Shown in pieces: positions 48,065 to 58,989 of a DNA stretch of 64,000 nt; position 1 is the first letter of the stretch, and each line of letters opens with the position of its first letter. The stretch is from Sambucus nigra (Eukaryota > Streptophyta > Magnoliopsida > Dipsacales > Adoxaceae). The DNA lies in assembly GCA_949130495.1 (NCBI GenBank), contig OX422210.1, forward strand, positions 630,606,585 through 630,670,584, in the 5' to 3' direction. The position numbers and the translations under genes were made by a program. A model generated the notes under the pieces. The model had not been told where the DNA came from. It worked only from the letters and a program-made list of their open reading frames with translations, and did not search any database.

Positions 48065-48587
48065 TGCGGCAAGGTCGATCATTGGGATCCATTAGATCCT
48101 CGGCACTCGATTCATCCATATATACATATCCATACCATAATATACATCCGGATCTATCTCCCGGACTGAGGATTTATATACAAGTATTTATCAATACCTT
48201 TATTTTCTCAAAACTTCCCATTTCCCTTTTTATACTCAGGAAATGTAAATATAAAAGCCAATTCATTATCATGAATTGCTTTAACAAATCGTTTACCTTT
48301 TTTAAAGCCAATTTAATTATCATAAAAATGCTTTTCCTTTATGTGTCATCCCATTTCCCTTTTTATATTCAGGAAATGTACCCAAAGCCATTTTCATTAT
48401 CATGAAAATGCTTTGATCATATCATATGCTTCCACATCCCTTCTTCCATCCGGGAGTGTTACCGAAGCTAAACCTTTATCTCATTTCCCTTTTTATACTC
48501 AGGAAATGTAAATTAAAGCCAATCCATTATCATGAATTGCTTTAATAAATCTAAGACCGTCCCTCCGGGTATCCCCACTGGACGCGC

Positions 48588-48826
48588 CCCTAAATGGCTA
48601 TCATCTTCCAGGGCCTCCAAGACAACCTGGGAACCTAACAACGTCGGGAAGCGGCCATGTGCCTGTGGGATAGTCAAGACCACACCCGGAATCTCCTAAC
48701 CAGCGCAGAAAAATATATATATATCAACAAACGCTCACATGGCCTAGGGACTATATCCAACCTGCTCAACAGCCAGGAAGGCTTCACCACAACGCGCGCA
48801 ACTTCCCTTATGATAGCGATTTAGGG
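48588..48826 (-). other. Stem-closed conserved LTR domain, copy in the LARD left LTR
   Basis: CCCTAAATGGCTATCAT (48588-48604) pairs with ATGATAGCGATTTAGGG (48810-48826): 17 positions with one mismatch. This is the longest closing stem in the window. Confidence 0.82.
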
Positions 48827-49328
48827 AGGTGTGTAACCATAATCCATAATTTATCAATTATGAAAAACAGTTATCTTTCCATTTTGAAAATATTCATTTT
48901 TATATTTTCAAAATCATTTCCATCATATCATATATATATACTTTATTCACATAGTAAAAATACATACCATATAGTCCTCCTAGAATATATAAACGGCCAT
49001 AATGGCCTATATCCTCTAGCGATGACCACTAATCCCAAAGATTCCCTCCAGGAATCATAATCATGCATTCATATAAGCATGATACTAAACCCAAAGTATA
49101 TTCTTACTTTAATAAATAAAACATACTTAAATCCTATCTACGGATTCATTTGGATATCTTCAAATATACTAATTCACTCTAAGTGAATACACACATATAC
49201 AAACTCCCAATTCCTCAAGTCCTTTAGGACATAACCCTCCATAAATTTCTAATTTGGAAGGCCTTTAAACATAAACTCAAAAAGGAGAAATAATCCTAAT
49301 CTCCAAAATCTTGGGCTGAAAACAGGGC

Positions 49329-49446
49329 ACCGGTCGACCGGTCCTAGACCCCCGGTCGACCGCGGGTTGCAAATAAGCCTACGAAACAAAGCAGTAAGCT
49401 CTTTCTCCTTGACGCGGTCGACCGGCCATAGGGGCGCGGTCGACCG
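49329..49446. repeat. Four CGGTCGACCG palindromes in the LARD left LTR
   Basis: Perfect ACCGGTCGACCGGT at 49329-49342, and CGGTCGACCG at 49353-49362, 49415-49424 and 49437-49446, arranged as two pairs. The right LTR repeats this at about 55167-55284. Confidence 0.92.
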
Positions 49447-50691
49447 GTCACACCAAGTCACCCAAATTAAAATCCCTCAATTCCCTTAACCAAAAGCCTA
49501 AATTCATTTTCGGGGTTTCTAAACTACCCCAAAAATTATCCCGAACATCTACGACATTAATTCTAGCCGTAATTTTTCCAATTCCCGATTTGATTTCCGA
49601 GTTGACGATGTCAACCCGGAGCTGTCATCTTGTAAAAACCATATCAAATCGTAGAAAAATCAGAAAAATACGCGGTCGGCGCCCACGCGACCGTATCGAA
49701 AAGATCTACAACTTTCGTGTTTTGGCCGAAAGCTAAATCAATTCTTTTTCTGGCCAAAAATGCCCCCAAAGGTGACGGGTTACTATTCATCGTCACCTCC
49801 GAGACGATTTCCGCCATTAAAGCTTCTCCCAAGCTTTTGTCGCCTCACCCAACGTCCTACAACCTCAACCAACTACAAATACACTTATAACATGGGTTCT
49901 AAACATCCTAGAACCCGGAATCACCAATTAATTTGGATTAAAACCCTAGTTCCACAAAATTGAAATATTATTGGGGTTTAATTGTTTTAACTCCCAAAAA
50001 CCCGTTTTATCCACGATAACCCACCCCAAAACCATTAGGGTTTGTTTATACCAAACTACGGTATGAGATATTTATGCAAAAAGATAAATAAAGCAAGTAA
50101 ACACTTGCCTCGTGGATAAAATCCGACGACCTCGAGTCGAATCCGGCGGAGTTGGCCCGAGATCTCCCATTTCTCCTCCTCTTTCTCCTTCCTCTCTCTC
50201 TTCTCTCTCTCTCCTTTCTTTCTTTCTCTTTTCTTTCCCTCTCACCCTCTTTATATAAGAGAAAAGGGTTTTAAACCCTTAAAACCCAAAAACGACTCGT
50301 TTACCCAATTACGAGTTACTTTTACCTCTAAAAATATCCGAAACTCATTTTCGACAATCGGACACTCTTTTCTGACTATCTCGGACATTCCGAGAATTAT
50401 GGCGCAGTCGAAATTCCCATCCGAGGTACTTGACCGCAAATCACTATTCCAACCCAAAATAAATAAATGCGGGTTTTTCCCATTAAAAATCTTACCTCGT
50501 GTCGCTATACTCCACGGCGACATATAATTAAATTACTTCGACCTATATAGTCCCAAAATAATTTATAACACCCTTCGAAAATCATTCAATCCTCGAAAAT
50601 TCCAAAAATTACTATTTAGGAAAATTCCCCAAATTGCCAATTTATATCCAATTATGGAATTTAATGGTCTCCAAAAGGACGGGTTGTTACA

Positions 50692-52865
50692 TACTCCCCC
50701 CCTTACAACGGAATTTCGTCCTCGAAATTCAGATACGACCTACACCACCAATCCTAGGATCACTCAAAATCCTAATACCTCAAAGGGAATGACACTAACC
50801 CAATGGTTCCCAACCATGTACAATACGACTACCACGATCGTAAAGTGACTCTAATACGTCACATAATACCCATCATCTATAATGCCTATCGGCATGAATT
50901 TCAACCTTATATACTACGCCCATTCTATTTCAGGCGGTATACAAACAAACTTACCAAGGTGCCCATACACCTTTCTAACTTGCGCACATCTGCACATATA
51001 TAGTGAACGTCAGACACGTAACACTCGCTCCCAATAAGGGTCTCCTTTCCTCGGTGTAATACTCATCTATGGGTCCTCCCGACCCGCGAAAATCAAACTC
51101 CTAATATCGGCATTACTAACTCTAACGAGCCTACATCCTACAGTGCTACTGTCTATGCGTTACCCTACCTAAGCGAAACGAGTCTCCTAATTATCCCTAG
51201 TGCCCAAGGCCTCTCTCAACTCCCGACGTTTGCTTGGTTTCGTGCGTGGGACGTCTCGCCAAGGCGAAATCCAAACAAGGAACCCTCCCGTTACACTACT
51301 CCCTCGCGTTGTCGGTCATCGAGATATAACAACCTAAGGCACACCAGCGGGACGTCCTAAATCCTACCTTGCTAACCTACGAACGCATTCCTACTATCTA
51401 ATCCTTCCGCCCATACGAAAGGAAACCTAATTAACCAAAGTGCCTACTCTTTGTAGGAACACTATGTATTTTACACCGATCACGGATTTTCTCCAAATTT
51501 GCCTTCTTATTAAGGCTTGGCTAACATCCTCGAATAAATTTCTCTAAGTCCTACTCCACCCAACTATTCGTGGTGAGAGGACCACTTTAGTGCTTTTCCA
51601 TAGCACCATATCTCCATAAACATACCATCCTAACAGGGCTCATAATCTATAGTGGTCCATCCACACTATAAGACTAACCCACATCCTTGCGTCCCATAAC
51701 AGCTCTCCACGCCCGGCGCCGTTAAGAGTCATGTGTGGAGTGTCTCGCAAAGCGAAATCCAAACAAGGAACCCCTCCACACATTAACCCTTGACTTCGTT
51801 GGTCACGGAGTCCCGTTATTTCAGACATGCACCCGGGATATCCCTATCCCCTAATCCAACAAAAAGATGGTCTGAACTCCTATCTCTAACTAAGAGTCAC
51901 ACCACCCAGCGCTCGCACTATTTCTAAGTCCTTGCGCAAATCGGTATTGAGCTAAACCTTACAGATCAACAATATTCCTGTGGGCCTTATATTATATCTA
52001 TAAGGTTGCCACACATACCAACTAAAAATAAGGAAGCCTTTACTCATCGAGGTTCCATCAATCCATAATAATAAAGGTGAACTCGACCTTTATCAAGGTG
52101 AGACACCACAATAACAACCTGTCCCCTCCAAGAACTGTGGACATGATAGACTTGCCATCATTAGTCTGCTATCGCTCCGATCAACCAATACATTATACGT
52201 ATATATACAAAATATAATCACCCGCCTCTATGGCGAGTGAAAGAAAACAAAATTCCGCTATTGCGGAAAACACACAAGCCCACATTATTATGTTATCGTG
52301 ACCGCCAAAACTCAAATTATACACACGAGTCTAGGGCTAACTAACACCGCGACTTTACCTAGTCACTCCAAATATACCTCCTCGATTGAGGTAAAACTCA
52401 TAACAACATCCTTCTCGTTCCGACTAAATCGTGGGGACTCACGGTTAAGACTATCCGTAAGATCCCTTTCAAACCCTCAATTTCAATGAGTAATTCGACT
52501 TTAGTACCACTCTCTACTTCAGCGGTACCGCGGTAATCCTAACTACCATTATTTAGTAGTCACCGCCAAAATCCTTAACAATCACCATAAGGAGAGTGAC
52601 CTCTACTATGGTCCTCATCCCAACCTTCCACCAGCTGCTCCAGCTAAGCCTCACCTTCTGCTGCCATTCAAGCTCCGCACACGATTCTCAAACGAGCGCG
52701 CAAAATATTTCTATAATCTCATAATATGGCAGGAGAACGAAATCTCACAATAGAAATCAACAATCCTAATCCTGAGGCTCTATAACAAATCGAGAGCAAC
52801 GCTGAAAGCGTAATACGTCCGCACAGATTCCTAAGGACACTAGAACCTGATGCTCTGATACCATC
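50692..52865 (-). other. LARD internal non-coding region with primer-binding site and polypurine tract
   Basis: The minus-strand primer-binding site TGGTATCAGAGC lies at 52852-52863, 2 bp from the 5' LTR. The purine tract lies at about 50693-50716. Between them I see no gag or pol, only two further copies of the ~60-nt motif (51240-51300 and 51729-51785) and unassigned sequence. Small ORFs show no family features. Confidence 0.82.
51240..51785 (-). other. Two ~60-nt folded motifs in the LARD interior, with compensatory changes
   Basis: The copy at 51240-51300 has the hairpin TCGCC-TT-GGCGA (stem lengthened on both sides) and outer GGGA/TCCC. The copy at 51729-51785 has a 9-bp perfect outer stem, TGTGTGGAG with CTCCACACA, where other copies have different bases on both sides. 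Confidence 0.75.
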
Positions 52866-53638
52866 TGTAACAACCCGCCTAATAAGATACCGGGCGATAC
52901 CGGGCGATCACTCCAATATTAAATTAAAACAGGAGTCACATATGGATCATCCTTAGCATCACTGTCGAAAATCCATTTAATTACTAATATCCTATTAGAT
53001 GGCCGTTAAAAACTTTTACTAAACTACCCTTTTTAACGAATAAATTACAACATCCACAATTAAATGCGTAATGAACTGAAATGAAAAAGAAAGGAACTAA
53101 AATAACCGAACACTCGGTCCAAATATACAACCATATCGAATGTTGTACTGAAAGAATAAATATATGCAATTGAGCCATTGGCTCGAAAGTTTATACAATA
53201 TCTCCTATCTAGAGTACAAGGAAGGAAACGTCTACCGATAACCTGCAAGCATCCACAGCTGCTGCAGCAGACGTCTGACTCGAAAGAATTTCCATCCAGG
53301 CGTCCCTGTGTCTGGACACCTATGTATATATATAATATAACAAGAAAGGAAAAGTAGAAAAACGGGTCAGAGCCCCGAATGTTGAAAATATTTTGCAAGT
53401 GCATAAATGCCTTATTTTTTAGGAAAATAATTTTATCTCATATTTAAGTTTGGTATCGCACTCCCATGTGATACCCCTCACCTCTCCGCTAATAGTTCAC
53501 TCCTAGCACATCTATCTAGAACATTCTAGTCAAGCTACCCTGCTAAACTAGTCTATCACCCAACCACTATCTACCCTAGATAGTCCAAGTAATGTACTAA
53601 GGGCTAAGCTTCACCCCAGTCTCAACGTTATGCCATGT

Positions 53639-53900
53639 TCGTGCGTGGGGTGTCTCGCAAAGCGAAATCCAAACAAGGACCCCCCCCGATACACTACTGC
53701 GCGGCACGGTCGATAGTCGAGATCCGCCAGTCCCTAAGTACAGAAAGATATATAATAATATATATACCATAAGAATTAATAATATAAGAGCACTAAGGAT
53801 TAAACTTCTCCCTAGTCTCAACACACTGCCATATTCGTGCGTGGGGTGTCTCGTGAAGCGAAATCCAAACAAGGAACCCCCCCCCCCCCCGATACACTAC
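53639..53900 (-). other. Two ~60-nt folded motifs in the LARD right LTR
   Basis: Copies at 53639-53699 and 53835-53900, allelic to those in the left LTR. The second has a C-to-T change in the hairpin stem, seen on the plus strand as TCGTGAAGCGA, which leaves a wobble-type pair in place of a Watson-Crick pair. Confidence 0.7.
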
Positions 53901-54425
53901 TATGCGGCAAGGTCGATCATTAGGATCCATTAGATCCTCGGCACTCGATTCATCCATATATACATATCCATACCATAATATACATCCGGATCTATCTCCC
54001 GGACTGAGGATTTATATACAAGTATTTATCAATACCTTTATTTTCTCAAAACTTCCCATTTCCCTTTTTATACTCAGGAAATGTAAATATAAAAGCCAAT
54101 TCATTATCATGAATTGCTTTAACAAATCGTTTACCTTTTTTAAAGCCAATTTTATTATCATAAAAATGCTTTTCCTTTATGTGTCATCCCATTTCCCTTT
54201 TTATATTCAGGAAATGTACCCAAAGCCATTTTCATTATCATGAAAATGCTTTGATCATATCATATGCTTCCACATCCCTTCTTCCATCCGGGAGTGTTAC
54301 CGAAGCTAAACCTTTATCCCATTTCCCTTTTTATACTCAGGAAATGTAAATTAAAGCCAATCCATTATCATGAATTGCGTTAATAAATCTAAGACCGTCC
54401 CTCCGGGTATCCCCACTGGACGCGC

Positions 54426-54664
54426 CCCTAAATGGCTATCATCTTCCAGGGCCTCCAAGACAACCTGGGAACCTAACAACGTCGGGAAGCGGCCATGTGC
54501 CTGCGGGATAGTCAAGACCACACCCGGAATCTCCTAACCAGCGCAGAAAAATATATATATATCAACAAACGCTCACATGGCCTAGCAACTATATCCAACC
54601 TGCTCAACAGCCAGGAAGGCTTCACTACAACGCGCGCAACTTCCCTTATGATAGCGATTTAGGG
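54426..54664 (-). other. Stem-closed conserved LTR domain, copy in the LARD right LTR
   Basis: The same arms as in the left LTR (54426-54442 and 54648-54664). The two LTR copies differ inside at a few bases only. Confidence 0.8.
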
Positions 54665-56529
54665 AGGTGTGTAACCATAATCCATAATTTATCAATTATG
54701 AAAAACAGTTATCTTTCCATTTTGAAAATATTCATTTTTATATTTTCAAAATCATTTCCATCATATCATATATATATACTTTATTCACATAGTAAAAATA
54801 CATACCATATAGTCCTCCTAGAATATATAAACGGCCATAATGGCCTATATCCTCTAGCGATGACCAATAATCCCAAAGATTCCCTCCAGGAATCATAATC
54901 ATGCATTCATATAAGCATGATACTAAACCCAAAGTATATTCTTACTTTAATAAATAAAACATACTTAAATCCTATCTACGGATTCATTTGGATATCTTCA
55001 AATATACTAATTCACTCTAAGTGAATACACACATATACAAACTCCCAATTCCTCAAGTCCTTTAGGACATAACCCTCCATAAATTTCTAATTTGGAAGGC
55101 CTTTAAACATAAACTCAAAAAGGAGAAATAATCCTAATCTCCAAAATCTTGGGCTGAAAACAGGGCACCGGTCGACCGGTCCTAGACCCCCGGTCGACCG
55201 CGGTTTGCAAATAAGCCTACGAAACAAAACAGTAAGCTCTTTCTCCTTGACGCGGTCGACCGGCCATAGGGGCGCGGTCGACCGGTCACACCAGGTCACC
55301 CAAATTAAAATCCCTCAATTCCCTTAACCAAAAGCCTAAATTCATTTTCGGGGTTTCTAAACTACCCCAAAAATTATCCCGAACATCTACGACATTAATT
55401 CTAGCCGTAATTTTTCCAATTCCCGATTTGATTTCCGAGTTGACGATGTCAACCCGGAGCTGTCATCTTGTAAAAACCATATCAAATCGTAGAAAAATCA
55501 GAAAAATACGCGGTCGGCGCCCACGCGACCGTATCGAAAAGATCTACAACTTTCGTGTTTTGGCCGAAAGCTAAATCAATTCTTTTCCTGGCCAAAAATG
55601 CCCCCAAAGGTGACGGGTTACTATTCATCGTCACCTCTGAGACGATTTCCGCCATTAAAGCTTCTCCCAAGCTTTTGTCGCCTCACCCAACGTCCTATAA
55701 CCTCAACCAACTACAAATACACTTATAACACGGGTTCTAAACATCCTAGAACCCGGAATCACCAATTAATTTGGATTAAAACCCTAGTTCCACAAAATTG
55801 AAATATTATTGGGGTTTAATTGTTTTAACTCCCAAAAACCCGTTTTATCCACGATAACCCACCCCAAAACCATTAGGGTTTGTTTATACCAAACTACGGT
55901 ATGAGATATTTATGCAAAAAGATAAATAAAGCAAGTAAACACTTGCCTCGTGGATAAAATCCGACGACCTCGAGTCGAATCCGGCGGAGTTGGCCCGAGA
56001 TCTCCCATTTCTCCTCCTCTTTCTCCTTCCTCTCTCTCTTCTCTCTCTCTCCTTTCTTTCTTTCTCTTTTCTTTCCCTCTCACCCTCTTTATATAAGAGA
56101 AAAGGGTTTTAAACCCTTAAAACCCAAAAACGACTCGTTTACCCAATTACGAGTTACTTTTACCTCTAAAAATATCCGAAACTCATTTTCGACAATCGGA
56201 CACTCTTTTCTGACTATCTCGGACATTCCGAGAATTATGGCGCAGTCGAAATTCCCATCCGAGGTACTTGACCGCAAATCACTATTCCAACCCAAAATAA
56301 ATAAATGCGGGTTTTTCCCATTAAAAATCTTACCTCGTGTCGCTATACTCCACGGCGACATATAATTAAATTACTTCGACCTATATAGTCCCAAAATAAT
56401 TTATAACACCCTTCGAAAATCATTCAATCCTCGAAAATTCCAAAAATTACTATTTAGGAAAATTCCCCAAATTGCCAATTTATATCCAATTATGGAATTT
56501 AATGGTCTCCAAAAGGACGGGTTGTTACA

Positions 56530-56627
56530 CTCCGACAATTGGGGTTGGTGGTGGTCGGGATTAGGTACCGCTAGCGGGGGCCGTTAAAAATAAGACACTA
56601 TCAGAAAAAAGAGGTTTGGATCCACCG

Positions 56628-56721
<94 letters not shown>

Positions 56722-57681
56722 CTATGTTATAACACAGTAAATGTTACCGTTTGTAAATTTTTTATAGATATAAACCTAACCCAATATCACCCCTACTCAC
56801 CCCAAATCGGAGCTCCGGTGGATCCAAACTCCATTTATCTAATATTCTCTTAATTTCATAGGTCTGCGCCAGCGGCACCCTATGCCACTACTACCCACAC
56901 AAATCATAGCTCTGATGAAAGTCATTGAAGCTCCGACAATGGGGGTGGGTAGTGGTGGGGATTGAATATCGCTAGCGTAAACCTTTAAAAATATGATAAT
57001 TTAAAAAAAAAGTGGTTCGGATCTACCGGGTATATATATATATATATATATATATTATGTAATATTAACTCAGTAAATGTTACTGTTTGTGAAAATGTTA
57101 TATATATATATATTGTGCAATATTAACTCAGTAAATGTTACTGTTTGTGAAAATGCTATATATATAAAACTATTTCATAAATATATTAACACAGTAAATG
57201 TTATTGTTTGTGAAAATGTCACAAATATAAAACTATTTCATTTTCTGGTGTATATAATAAAGTTTAATATCTATGATATTTTTAAAAACAATAGCATTTA
57301 TTGTGTTATCACATTATATATATATATATATATATACAATATGCTCCTATTTTTAAAGTTCCGTGCCACCGGCACCTAATGCCACCCCTACTCACCCTAA
57401 ATCGGCGCTCCAGAGGATCCCGATCTCATTTATCAAATCTTATTTTCAAATTTCCTCGCCAGCGTCCCCCCATGATAATCTGGTGGATCCAAAACCCATT
57501 TATTCAAAAGTCTCTTATTTTTAAAGGTCCGCGCCAGCGGCACCACATGCCACCCTTACCCACCCCAAATCGGAGCTCCGACAAAGGTCGTTGAAGCTCC
57601 AACAATGGTGGTAAGGTTTGGATACCGCTAGCGCGAACCTTTAAATATAAGGTAATTTGAAAGAAGAGGGTTTGGATCCAC

Positions 57682-57749
<68 letters not shown>

Positions 57750-58171
57750 CTGTGTAATATTATCGTAGTAAATGTTACTATCTGTTTGTGAAAATGTCAT
57801 ATATATAAAACTATTTCATATTCTAGTGCATACAGTAAAGTTTACTGTTTGTATAATTTTTTTTCTTTGGAATTTTATAGCCTTCATGAATCTTGTTTGA
57901 TAGATCTCATCGAGCAGATTTCAAAATTAGTAATTTTGCGAAAAACGGATTTGTGAATCAAAAGTTATGATCATTTGAAGATTAAAAAAAAAAAAGTTCA
58001 ACAACTTATGTAACTTCCTCAAGGAAGTTACGAATAGTTGGTTTTAAAAGGGTAAAATTGTGAAAAAAAGTTCCAAAAAATTAGGAATAGGACTTATATG
58101 TAAGGGGAAAACATTGTGGGACTAGAATGTCTGAAAGAAAGTCTAATAGGATCTAAACGTGAATGCCCCTA
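56530..58171. repeat. Right arm of the large inverted-repeat element
   Basis: Inverse of 45213-47037. It holds (TA)n tracts at about 56634-56720, 57031-57055 and 57687-57747, several 'cagtaaatgttactgtttgtgaaaatg' units and 'ggtccgcgccagcggcacc' blocks. No gene is recognised. Confidence 0.75.
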
Positions 58172-58980
58172 ATAAAAAAGAACATAGAAATCATTTAAAA
58201 ATTATATTCAAAGAATTCATAGATCAAGGATAAATAATTAGCATAAAAAAGATGCAATTAGAGAAAAATGATATAGAATTTCTAGGATTATATATAAAAG
58301 GAGGAAAAATAGAATTACAGAAGCATATAGTCACAAAAGTTTTAGAATATCCAGATAAAATAGAAGAAATAAAACAGTTACAATCTTTCTTAGGATTATT
58401 AAATTATTATAGAAATTTATACCAAAATTATCAAAATTAGTAGGACCGTTGTATAATAAATTAGGAAAAAATGGTCAAAAATATTTTAATTCAGAAGATA
58501 TAGCTATAGTAAAGAAAATATAACAAATAGTTAGTAAATTAGAACCTGTACATCTACCACTAGAAAATAGTTATATAATAATACAGACAGACGCATCGGC
58601 AAAAGGATGGGCAGGAATTTTAATACAAAAGCCAAATAAAAAAAGCAATAAAAATGAAGAAATAATTTGTAAATATTGTTTAGGAAATTTTCGTGAAACA
58701 CAAGGTAAATTACCTTCCATGGATCTAGAAATTCTACGAGTAATTAATACAATAGATAGATTTCTATTATTTTTAGGAAAATAATTTCTAATTAGAACAA
58801 ATTATGATAATATAGTAAAACATTTTAATAATATTAATCAGAGTAAATCAGCCACTGAAAGATGGCTTAGTTTTATAGATAGTATTACAGGAAAATGTTT
58901 CACCCCGAAATTGAACATATTAAAGGAAAGGATAATACATTAGCAGATATTTTATCAAGATTATTTACTAACACCTCTTA
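58172..58980 (+). pseudogene. Pararetroviral reverse transcriptase thumb and RNase H (3' part)
   Basis: The thumb and connection region reads NDIEFLGLYIKGGKIELQ and [19 protein letters not shown] (58252-58440). It is followed by the RNase H start TDASAKGWAGIL (TDAS at 58587-58598) and the family end motif IKGKDNTLADILSRL (about 58918-58965), with a stop at 58978-58980. RNase H removes the RNA template in functional relatives. Several stops and frameshifts occur. It continues the domain that breaks off at 45212. Confidence 0.88.
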
Positions 58981-58989
58981 ATTGTACAT

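Larger units (their letters stand above)
47038..50691 (-). repeat. LARD 3' LTR (left copy, 3654 bp)
   Basis: It contains two copies of the ~60-nt motif (47801-47860 and 47997-48064), the stem-closed domain (48588-48826), the CGGTCGACCG palindromes (49329-49446) and a CT-rich leader-like part near 50170-50240. Three 'atttccctttttata(c/t)tcaggaaatgta' units lie at about 48228, 48349 and 48482. It is the same sequence as the right LTR with scattered changes. Confidence 0.93.
47038..56529 (-). mobile_element. LARD-type non-autonomous LTR retrotransposon (9.5 kb, minus orientation), young
   Basis: Two nearly identical long LTRs (47038-50691 and 52866-56529) flank a 2.2 kb non-coding interior. Identical CTCCG duplications flank the element (47033-47037 and 56530-56534). 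On the minus strand the order is LTR, primer-binding site (52852-52863), interior, polypurine tract (about 50693-50716), LTR. There is no gag or pol, as in large retrotransposon derivatives. The leader next to the primer-binding site is the same as in the Gypsy element at 33577, which suggests mobilisation by a related autonomous Gypsy element. I noted roughly 28 substitutions between the LTRs by eye (about 0.8 percent), so insertion is recent. Confidence 0.93.
52866..56529 (-). repeat. LARD 5' LTR (right copy, 3664 bp)
   Basis: Matches the left LTR at a fixed offset of about 5838 bp after a 10-bp duplication near its 3' end ('gataccgggc' repeated). It contains ~60-nt motifs at 53639-53699 and 53835-53900, the stem-closed domain at 54426-54664 and palindromes at about 55167-55284. 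Confidence 0.93.
45213..58171. mobile_element. Large inverted-repeat (foldback) element inserted in the viral reverse transcriptase, split by the LARD
   Basis: The left arm (45213-47037) and right arm (56530-58171) are inverted copies. Matching pairs include 'ccattaggaagttac' with its inverse near 58020, 'gattcacaaatcc' near 57950, 'ctgctcgacgagat' near 57910, 'acagtaaactttact' near 57838, and many copies of 'gtaacatttactg' and 'cgccagcggca'. ATAAAAAGA (45204-45212) and ATAAAAAAG (58172-58180) stand at the borders and could be a 9-bp duplication, but the A-rich context makes this uncertain. The two terminal 30 bp match only loosely. Without the LARD it is about 3.5 kb, with no ORF of known family. 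Confidence 0.72.

Noticed and set aside
49249..50523. ORFs of 60-90 residues conserved in both LARD LTRs
   Set aside because: They are conserved only because the two LTRs are recent duplicates, and I see no start context or protein family.
47801..53900. Hammerhead ribozyme or tRNA as identity of the ~60-nt motif
   Set aside because: The conserved CUGANGA and GAAA boxes of a hammerhead are absent, and no acceptor stem, anticodon or T-loop pattern is present.
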